Assembly: GCA_963722175.1 (NCBI GenBank)
Contig: CAVRKA010000004.1
Span: 1,240,001-1,304,000 of the forward strand
Reading direction: 5' to 3'
Source of the DNA: WHSW01 sp963722175
GTDB taxonomy: Bacteria; Actinomycetota; Thermoleophilia; Solirubrobacterales; 70-9
Length of the DNA: 64,000 nt
Shown in pieces: positions 58,901 through 64,000 of this stretch. Every line of letters begins with the position of its first letter. The first letter of the stretch is position 1. The notes under the pieces were generated by a model, which did no database searches, was not told the DNA's origin, and worked only from the letters and a program-made list of their open reading frames with translations. The position numbers and the translations under genes are program-made.

Positions 58901-59369
58901 CGCCGGCCGCGAGCAGGGCGTCGAGGGCCTCGGAGGCCGCCCGGTCGGCCAGCCTCCCGGCCTCGCTCGCGTCGAGCACGCGGAAGCGCGGATCGAGCCC
59001 CGCCGCGAGCGGGTGCTGGGCGAGCAGCCGGCGGCAGAACGCGTGGATGGTGAGCACCCACGCGCGCTCGGTCGCGCGGGCCGCCGCCTGCAGCTCGTCG
59101 GCACGCACCTCGTCGCCGGCCGCGCGCAATGCCCGCGCCCTGGCGATCAGCTCGCGACGGACGCGCGTGCGCATCTCCGCGGCGGCGCGCTCGGTGAAGG
59201 TGAACGCGAGGATGCGGTCGACCGCGACCTCGTCGTCGGCGACCGCAGCGCAGTAGCGGTCGACGAGCACCGTCGTCTTCCCCGACCCGGCCCCGGCTTC
59301 CAGGAACGTATCGCGCTCGCGCGCGGCGATCGCGGCGCGCTGTTCGGCGGTCGGCTCGAAAGAAGCCAC
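55971..59369 (-). CDS. AddA/UvrD-type helicase-nuclease
   Basis: The 1132-residue protein (GTG 59369) has the SF1 helicase motifs: FEPTAEQRAAI, Walker A EAGAGSGKTTVLVDRY with Lys31, FTFTERAAAEMR, VDEFQDTNAVQLRLV, VGDEHQSIYRFRNAD and TVHAAKGLEFDVV. A C-terminal PD-(D/E)XK nuclease follows, with RGKIDLLADG and TVVDYKTDAL. An iron-sulfur cluster ligand set is visible: Cys in LYEQCGYRFYVERV and CFGCPAAARLC at the end. It should process double-strand breaks with AddB. A probable true start is ATG 59505 (MSVAEGQLTLDELDP, overlapping the addB stop), but one base must be removed between it and the GTG to join the frames. Confidence 0.88.
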   Translation of the reverse strand: MASFEPTAEQRAAIAARERDTFLEAGAGSGKTTVLVDRYCAAVADDEVAVDRILAFTFTERAAAEMRTRVRRELIARARALRAAGDEVRADELQAAARATERAWVLTIHAFCRRLLAQHPLAAGLDPRFRVLDASEAGRLADRAASEALDALLAAGAEDVARATAAYQPWRLLAMTLEAHTRLRSQGMSEPRLPPVEEPVHSPGRGEEARALTPEELDAARSTRRALELLLEGFHARYGELKEERSALDFQDLELRALELLDSSPALAAGWRERFDHVMVDEFQDTNAVQLRLVGMLRGPETRTLMVGDEHQSIYRFRNADLEVFRGERRAALESPDRDVLPLLGNFRSRPAVLAAVNAIGHTLLDGFAELTAGREAADGLGSAELLLTLDEGRARDARKWAQEEIDLEPPPVGSPAKVIAEARFLAQRLRELVDAGEAERGQIVVLLRAFTHVDAYEEALTRAGLRPFVVGGRGYWTQQQVEDLIRLLGVVANPLDDEYLFGALASFANGVSPDALWLLRRAATAEGGRAEHVWPLIAWRYGDGREPAVHEDRWLEAIDPGDAQRLERFCRTLAGLRAEAPRLTLEELIERTMTAFGYDLGLIAREGGAGRMANVRKLMRMAREYEANEGRDLGGFLALAADSTRRDEREGMAAVQAEGHDGVRVMTVHAAKGLEFDVVAVPDLGRELNAGHSHGDITIGGPNDDAPQRFGMRLAFPARKHVGLWELVDLNRAASEAEAEEGCRLVYVAASRARDRLILSGIYKPADVEAADELKPNDTPLRRLLPALAERGFAGEDAELDLPAPRPVDGSDPVPPTTRLEIRTSEPGEQRAAELVRSFPPPEEDGPFAALPEEPPLLAEGPAPVPIGHLSYSALALYEQCGYRFYVERVLGAREALSAAPGEAAEEAPEIPAEMPEPGVVRGHALGIGNAVHAALEWSAQCGWREPGEELIERLLAHEGLAGDAEALARARRLIGGWLSSELRGELTRPRAEVPFVLGLGGTVVRGKIDLLADGDPLPTVVDYKTDALDGRSPAEAAARYAAQRQVYALAAGGEAGARAIHVFLEAPDEPQVERFDADGLRAARDHLGELIGRMRGGEFEVTREPYAALCFGCPAAARLCPRPAWKPSRR

Positions 59370-59371
59370 CT

Positions 59372-59409
59372 CCCGCCGGCTGCTCCGCTTCGCGTCCGCC
59401 GCCGTCGGG
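59372..59409 (+). repeat. 38-bp palindromic repeat, family 3 copy C2
   Basis: CCCGCCGGC (59372-59380) pairs with GCCGTCGGG (59401-59409), and the inner hairpin is CGC-TTC-GCG. It is 35/38 identical to C1 at 29715-29752. It lies just before the GTG of addA, in the region that most likely encodes the N-terminal linker of AddA (AADAKRSSRREV on the minus strand). Next to it is a short tandem duplication of TGGCGCCGGCTCGG (59426-59453 region). Confidence 0.6.
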
Positions 59410-59501
59410 GTCGGCGCTGGACCGGTTGGCGCCGGCTCGGTGGCGCCGGCTCGGTCGGCGCGGATCCAGCTCGTCCAGCGTCAGCTGTCCCTCGGCTACG
59501 C

Positions 59502-62499
59502 TCATCCGCCGTTCTCCTCGACGCCGATCGCGCGCTCGAGCCGGCAGATCGCCTGGAAGTTGCAGTACTTGGGGCACCGGCCGCCGATCGGGTGGCGCCG
59601 GATCTCGCCGGCGCGCATCTCGCCGGCGGCGGTCGGCCGCCAGCCGCTCGGCCTCGTCGAGGGCGCGCCGGAAGTCATCGGCCTCGCGGCGGTCGGTGCC
59701 GACGATCCCGAGGCCCTTGAGATCCTCGTGCTCGCGCGCGAGGATGCCGCGCGGCTTGCGGTCGCCGACGGCGCCGAGCGGCTGATAGAGGCCGGCGACG
59801 GGGTCGAGCCCCAGGATGCGCTCGACCACCCGCATGTAGAGCTGGATCTGGAGCTTGCCCTCCTGCTCGAACTTGTCCGCCGCGGTGACGTGCTTGCCGG
59901 TCTTGTAGTCGCGCACGACGGCGCGGCCCGTTTCGTCCACGTCGATCCGGTCGATGCGCCCGCGGAGCGCCACGTCGCCGAGGCGCAGCGGCTCGCGGTC
60001 GGCCTCGTCGTCTGAGTCGAACGGCCCGAAAGCGACCTCCAGCAGCTCGGGGCGAGGGCGGAACGGCGTCTCGGTCACCGACTCGGACGCCAGGAACGCG
60101 TCGACCTGAGCGCGGGCGCGCGCCAGGGCCGCGCGGCGGGCGTGGTTGAGCGGGCCGCCCGCGGCGCCGGTCGCCTCGTCGAGCAGCTCGCCGAAGCGCC
60201 GCTGCCAGGCGTCGAGGTCGCCGGGTCGCGGGATCGCATCCTCGCCCGGTGGCTCGCGATAGAGCCGCTCGAGCGCGTCGTGGACGATCGAGCCGAGCCA
60301 GAGCGGATCCGCGGTCGGCTCGAGGCGCTGCGGCGTCAGCTCGTGCTCGACGAACCACTTGTACGAGCACGTCACCCAGCCCTCCAGCGAGTTGGCGGAG
60401 AAGACCTCCCGGGCGCCGAGGTCGGCCAGCACCGTGGGTGAGCGCAGCGGTCCGGGTTGCAGGTTCGGATCCGGCAGCTCGGCGAACATCGCCTCGATCC
60501 GCGGACCGCTTGCGGCGGCGCCGGCGGCCAACAGCACCGGCTCGCGCTCGAACGCCCAGCCCCCGAGCGCCAGCGCCCGCGCCAGGTCGCGCTCGCTGGT
60601 CGCCTCGGCCAGCGACGGGACGGCGCGCTCGGGGCCGCGCTTGCGCACCGCCTCGGACTCGAGCAGGTCGCAGACCTCGTCGAGGAACGGGGAGCGGGCG
60701 AGCGCCGTCCCGTCCTCGTCGCATCCCTGCCAGCTCAGATAGAGGCGCTCGGTCGGCCGCGAGACGCAGGAGTGGAACAGATAGCGCTCTTCGTCGGCGG
60801 GATCGTTGCGGCGCAGGTCGGGGTTGCCGATCTCGTGCCGGCGCTCCTCGGACAGCAGCGGGTCGGGCGGTGCCGCGCTCGGGAAGACGCCGTCCTGGAG
60901 CGCGAGGCAGAAGAGCGCCCGCGCCCGCGCGGCCCGCGCTCGGTACGGGTCGAGGACGCGGACGCGGCCGGTGGCGGGCCCGCGCCACAGCGCGACCGAT
61001 GCCGACTCGATCGCCTCGATCGCGCCCGCGAGGCCGGGAACATCGCAGCCGGGGATGCCCGCCAGCCCGGCGAGCTCGGTGAGGAGCTCGGCCGCCGCGA
61101 CCCCGGCCCGCAGCTCGAGCGCGGAGAACGGCACGCCGCCGGCGCCGGAGTCGCGCGCGAGCGGCGCCCCCTCACGGTGGGGGGACTCGGCCAGCTCGCG
61201 GGCGCTGCGCGCCAGGGCGCGCAGCCGCTGCGCGGGCCCCTCGGCCTCGCGCAGGCGCTGCAGGTGACGCGGGGGGTGCTCCCAGTGGGAGACCGCCTCG
61301 GTCACGGTCGTCGCGTCGCCGCGGCGTATCCGCGCCTCGACGGTGTCCACCGCCGCCGGCGTCAGCGCCGGGTCCAGGCGCAGGTGGGCGAGCAGCGACT
61401 CCAGCGCGGACTCGTCGGCCGCGGCGCGGGCCAGGGCGATGAGTGACCCGCCGACCTGGGTCGCCGAGAGGCCGAGCGAGGACTCGAGCGCCACCGGGAT
61501 CCCCATGTCCCGCAACACGGACGCGAGCAGCCGTCCCCCGGGGTCCGGGTGGCGCAGCACGATCGCGATCTCGTCGGGTTCGTAGCCGGAGCGCAGCAGC
61601 CGCGCGATCTCGACGCCCACCGCCTCGGCCTCGCCGCGGGCGCCGGCGGACTCGAGCAGGACGAGGCCCCCGTCCACGGGGACCCGTTCCGCTCCGGGCT
61701 CGAACAGCGCGCGGTCGAGATGGCGCAGGGTGGCGCTCGCCGTGTAGTCCTCCTCGAATGGAAGCTCCTCGACGACCGCGGCGCCCAGATCGGTCAGGGC
61801 GCCGATCAGCCGCGCGCGCGGCGCGAGGGCGCGGCGATCGGCGTAGGTGACCGCCACCGTGACCGCTGCGGCGCCGGAAAGCGCGTCGGTCAGCTCGAGC
61901 TGGGCGCGGGAGAGATCGTCGAACCCGTAGACGAACACCGGCCGGGCGGCCCAGGCATCGGGCTCGGCGCGCAGCGCCCGAATCGCATTGACGATCGTGG
62001 TGGCGCGGTCGCCCCTGCCGCTGCGCTCGCGCAGCTCGGCGTAGCGGGTGTAGAACGCGGCGAGCTCGCGCTCGTAGCCGGCGTCGTCGAGCTCGGCGAC
62101 GATCGCCGTGAACTCGGCGGGGGAGATGAGGGCGCCCTCGAGCTCGGCGATCATCCGCGCAAGCGCCGGGGCGAACCCGGGCCGCGAAGCCGATCGGGTC
62201 AGACGACCCTGGTCGGCGGAGTCGATCGCCGCCCGCACGAGCGCCTGACGCTGCGACGTGGTGAGCTCGGGCGGCGCCGTCGCCAGGGCGGAGGCGATCT
62301 CCCCGGCGAGGGCGTCGAAGGTGGCGATCGAGCCGCCGAGCGTCGCTCCGTCCGCCGCCAGCTCGCGCTCGAACGCCGTGACGTCGCCCGCCGTCGGCAC
62401 GACGAGCACCGGATCGCGGTCGAGCGCGGCCCGGAACCGCGCCATCACGGCCTCCGCGCGGCCCGAGTTGGGGGGTCCGACTATCAGCTCGATCGACAC
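59502..62499 (-). CDS. AddB-like helicase-fold/nuclease subunit, C-terminus frameshifted
   Basis: From GTG 62499 (VSIELIVGPPNSGRAEAVMARF) the protein runs about 1000 residues. The Walker A site is degenerate (GPPNSGRA lacks the Lys). An inactive helicase core includes RVRVLDPYRARAARARALFCLALQDGVFP, and a PD-(D/E)XK nuclease has LRGRIDRIDVD and AVVRDYKTGKHV. After ALDEAERLAAD (about 59657) the frame fails. Dropping one base restores AAGEMRAGEIRRHPIGGRCPKYCNFQAIC and a stop at 59502. Those three Cys plus the one in WVTCSYKWF would bind the [4Fe-4S] cluster of AddB. The restored stop overlaps ATG 59505 of addA. Confidence 0.82.
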
Positions 62500-62505
62500 C
62501 GGCTG

Positions 62506-62511
62506 AGCATA
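62506..62511 (-). promoter_or_regulatory. candidate -10 of addB
   Basis: On the minus strand TATGCT ends six bases before the GTG at 62499, matching the spacing of other leaderless-type starts in this window. No clear ribosome binding site precedes the GTG. Confidence 0.4.
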
Positions 62512-62574
62512 GGTCGCGTCTCGGCGCGCGCACCTGACCGCCAAGCCGCACTATGGGCGTTTCCGGGCCTCGTT

Positions 62575-62600
62575 TTGACGTCCTGGGGCGCGCCTATCTT
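62575..62600 (+). promoter_or_regulatory. candidate promoter of the 62608 gene
   Basis: TTGACG (62575-62580) and TATCTT (62595-62600) resemble -35 and -10 boxes, with a short 14-15-base spacer. The -10 lies seven bases before ATG 62608, so the mRNA would be leaderless. Confidence 0.45.
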
Positions 62601-62607
62601 CCGCGCC

Positions 62608-63063
62608 ATGCCCCTTTGCTTCATCGACCCCGCCGACGCGATCCGCGCGATCGCCGACTCGATCGGCCGCGAGGCCCGCCGGCAGCTGCTCGGCGAGGCG
62701 GTCCGCGCCTGGGTCGACGAGATCCCCGACGACGAGCTCGAGGCCCATTACGCGAAGGCGATCTCCGAGCTCGACGAGCACGACATCTCGATGCTCGCCG
62801 CCTGGCACGCCTCGATGGAGGTCGGCACGCCGATCCCCAACCGCGACTACCTGATGGGAGCGTTCCCCTCGCTCGGCGTCCATCGGCGCGAGGCGCTGAA
62901 GCTGGCGGCCGGCTTCCGGGGCGAGGAGGCGGTCGACCGCGGGGTGACCGAGGAGCGGGCGCTGGAGACGGTGCTCGAGTGGCTCTCGCCACCGCGGCTG
63001 ATGGAGCTCGCCGTCGAGGCCGTCGAGCTCTACGTCTGGGACAGAGCCGGCTCCGACAACTGA
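62608..63063 (+). CDS. helical protein of unknown function
   Basis: The 151-residue protein starts MPLCFIDPADAIRAIADSIGREARRQLL and is predicted to be almost all helical, with acidic and aromatic residues (WVDEIPDDELEAHYAKAISELDEHDISMLAAWHASMEVG). A HIPNRDYLMGAF-like loop (PIPNRDYLMGAFPSLG) separates two halves. No known family was recognised. The start is supported by the close -10-like TATCTT. It is divergent from addB. Confidence 0.65.
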   Translation: MPLCFIDPADAIRAIADSIGREARRQLLGEAVRAWVDEIPDDELEAHYAKAISELDEHDISMLAAWHASMEVGTPIPNRDYLMGAFPSLGVHRREALKLAAGFRGEEAVDRGVTEERALETVLEWLSPPRLMELAVEAVELYVWDRAGSDN

Positions 63064-63107
63064 CGGGGCCTCGTCAGTGACGCTCCGGGGCTGGGACGAA
63101 CTGAGCT

Positions 63108-63296
63108 CTAGCGGCGACGCGTTGCCGCGCGCTCGGCGTGGGCGGCCAGGTGGCCGTTTGCCTCCCGGCGCTCGGCGGCCGTCATCTGGCGCACGGTCAG
63201 CCGTCCCTCGGCGATCGCGACCTCCATCGCCTCCCGCGCCTGCTTGCTGCGCTCAGCGCTGAGCTGACGCATCGTGGGGCGGGTGGTCGTGGCCAT
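63108..63296 (-). CDS. small basic helical protein
   Basis: This 62-residue protein runs from ATG 63296 with a strong GGAGG five to seven bases upstream. The sequence, beginning MATTTRPTMRQLSAERSKQA, is rich in Arg, Ala and Glu and likely helical, ending AERAATRRR. No family was recognised. The good ribosome binding site and coding bias support it as a real small gene. Confidence 0.6.
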   Translation of the reverse strand: MATTTRPTMRQLSAERSKQAREAMEVAIAEGRLTVRQMTAAERREANGHLAAHAERAATRRR

Positions 63297-63387
63297 GTTG
63301 CCTCCTCGGCAGAGTGTGGAAGCGCCGGGCGAGCTTGCCGACGTAGTTCCTTCATCGGCTTCCGGAGCACGGAGCGTGAATCGCCTC

Positions 63388-63537
63388 CTAGCGCCGCTCC
63401 TCGGCGAGCGCCTCGCGCAGCCATCCGAGCAGCCGGCGCATCTCATCCGGGTCGATCCGCACCTGGTCGGTGAGCGGGATCGGCTTCGCGTGGTCGAGGA
63501 ACCGCTCGATCTCCTCGATCACGTCGTCGGGACTCAC
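63388..63537 (-). CDS. 49-residue protein resembling the N-terminus of a DivIVA-associated coiled-coil family
   Basis: GTG 63537 to TAG 63388 reads VSPDDVIEEIERFLDHAKPI, then PLTDQVRIDPDEMRRLLGWL and REALAEERR. The block A-K-P-(I/V)-P-L-T-D-Q-V-R-(I/V)-D followed by a LLxxLRxxLPEE-like helix recalls the N-terminal segment of a long coiled-coil protein conserved in actinobacteria. Here only that segment exists. GAGGA lies three bases before the GTG, which is close for a ribosome binding site. The relationship is from memory of the family and needs a profile search. Confidence 0.5.
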   Translation of the reverse strand: MSPDDVIEEIERFLDHAKPIPLTDQVRIDPDEMRRLLGWLREALAEERR

Positions 63538-63557
63538 ATTCCTCTATCGGCACGAAC

Positions 63558-63592
63558 GTCGATCTACCCACCTCCTGGGTGCCCAGATCGAC
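63558..63592 (-). terminator. stem-loop after the secreted-protein gene
   Basis: GTCGATCT (63558-63565) pairs with AGATCGAC (63585-63592), and inside ACCCA pairs with TGGGT around a five-base loop, with a four-base bulge. It lies between the end of the partial secreted-protein gene and the next minus-strand gene and could stop transcription. Confidence 0.45.
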
Positions 63593-63616
63593 GATCGTCG
63601 GATGCCCGCCCGCTCC

Positions 63617-64000
63617 TCAGCGGATGGCCATGATCACCATGTTCGAGGTCGGCGCGTTGAGATCCGCCGGCGTCTGGTTGCAGTAGTAGAGATCGGCCCG
63701 GTCGGCCGCGCTGACCAGGAGCGGCATCCAGACCGCGAAGTTCCCGGCGCTGGAGTCGTTGACGACCAGGAGGTCGTTGGGCTGCAGGCCGGGAACGGGC
63801 GCCGAAACGGTCGTGCACGCCCCGGCGGCGAGGTTCGGCGGATTGAACTGAGCGGTGAACGAGATCACGGCTCCGATCTGGGCCCGGCGGAGCCCGGGCG
63901 GGCTGGTGCTCGAGGCGTCGACGAGCGAGCCGCCGTCGAGACCCTGGATGTCGAAGCCGTCGAGGCTGTCGTCGGCGACGTCGGCGCCGCCGAGGCTGCC
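63617..64000 (-). CDS. C-terminal part of a secreted protein (continues beyond the window)
   Basis: The minus-strand frame enters from the right edge as GSLGGADVADDSLDGFDIQG and runs to TGA 63617, giving 127 residues. The repeats ADVADDSLDGFDI resemble the VKSxDI repeats of the secreted protein at 2282-2884 and of similar surface proteins in Thermoleophilia. The C-terminal part (ISFTAQFNPPNLAAGACTTVSAP, LQPNDLLVVNDSS) is a small beta-sandwich with two Cys. The signal peptide would lie outside the window. Function unknown. Confidence 0.65.
   Translation of the reverse strand, partial: GSLGGADVADDSLDGFDIQGLDGGSLVDASSTSPPGLRRAQIGAVISFTAQFNPPNLAAGACTTVSAPVPGLQPNDLLVVNDSSAGNFAVWMPLLVSAADRADLYYCNQTPADLNAPTSNMVIMAIR

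Noticed and set aside
56106..59720. A 1204-codon frame antisense to addA
   Set aside because: The composition is that of a reverse-strand shadow in GC-rich DNA; the helicase motifs lie on the minus strand.

Overview
The window looks like a chromosomal segment of a very GC-rich actinobacterium, most likely class Thermoleophilia (Solirubrobacterales-like). The evidence is the codon bias, the order prmC(tail)-tsaC-glyA-DUF354-wecA-atpI-atpBEFHAGDC, secreted proteins with the ALVVA...GTA signal plus VKSxDI repeats, and frequent leaderless-type starts in which a TAnnnT hexamer sits about 6-10 nt before the start codon. This placement is inference from sequence style, not from a database search. 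No rRNA, tRNA, CRISPR array, transposase or prophage gene was found.

Layout. 0-7 kb: translation and one-carbon genes (TsaC/Sua5 type, GlyA), then a GT-B-like DUF354 protein and a WecA/TagO-type lipid-linked sugar transferase, with two secreted proteins on the other strand. 7-14.5 kb: a complete F-type ATP synthase operon with acidic C-terminal extensions on alpha and beta. 14.8-22.9 kb: an envelope-sugar operon (M20 peptidase, LytR-CpsA-Psr protein, UDP-glucose dehydrogenase split by a 480-residue intein, NDP-sugar pyrophosphorylase, SIS-type sugar-phosphate isomerase). 23-30.6 kb: ArfB, AhcY, a second sugar nucleotidyltransferase, a multi-PAS histidine kinase with a stand-alone receiver, two thioredoxin-fold proteins and homoserine kinase. 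30.6-38.6 kb (minus strand): two cyclic-di-GMP enzymes, a secreted protein, SnoaL-like, PLP decarboxylase and orphan ParA genes. 38.6-45.3 kb: a short AT-rich operator array, a STAND/archaeal-type ATPase, a large GltB and a GNAT. 45.4-53 kb: FHA, SRPBCC, lipoprotein, an MprAB-like two-component system, a MecA_N-type penicillin-binding protein and a MarP-like membrane protease. 53-64 kb: HxlR and LysR regulators, GNAT, SnoaL, an AIG2-like gene, an AddA/AddB helicase-nuclease pair and small unknown genes.

The least expected content is between genes. Three families of structured repeats each occur twice. One is an 88-89 bp element with two covarying stems (9297-9385, 23608-23695) that fills spacers inside the atp operon and between ahcY and arfB. 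One is a 170-bp element with terminal inverted repeats and a covarying central hairpin (38628-38797, 47204-47373). One is a 38-bp palindromic element (29715-29752, 59372-59409), with one copy in a gene-bridging mini-ORF and the other in the probable linker of AddA. Several single long inverted repeats (14559-14716, 45286-45372, 49911-50007) add to this.

Three genes near 55.5-59.7 kb (AIG2-like, addA N-terminus, addB C-terminus) each need a one-base correction to read through. This may reflect sequence errors or real decay.
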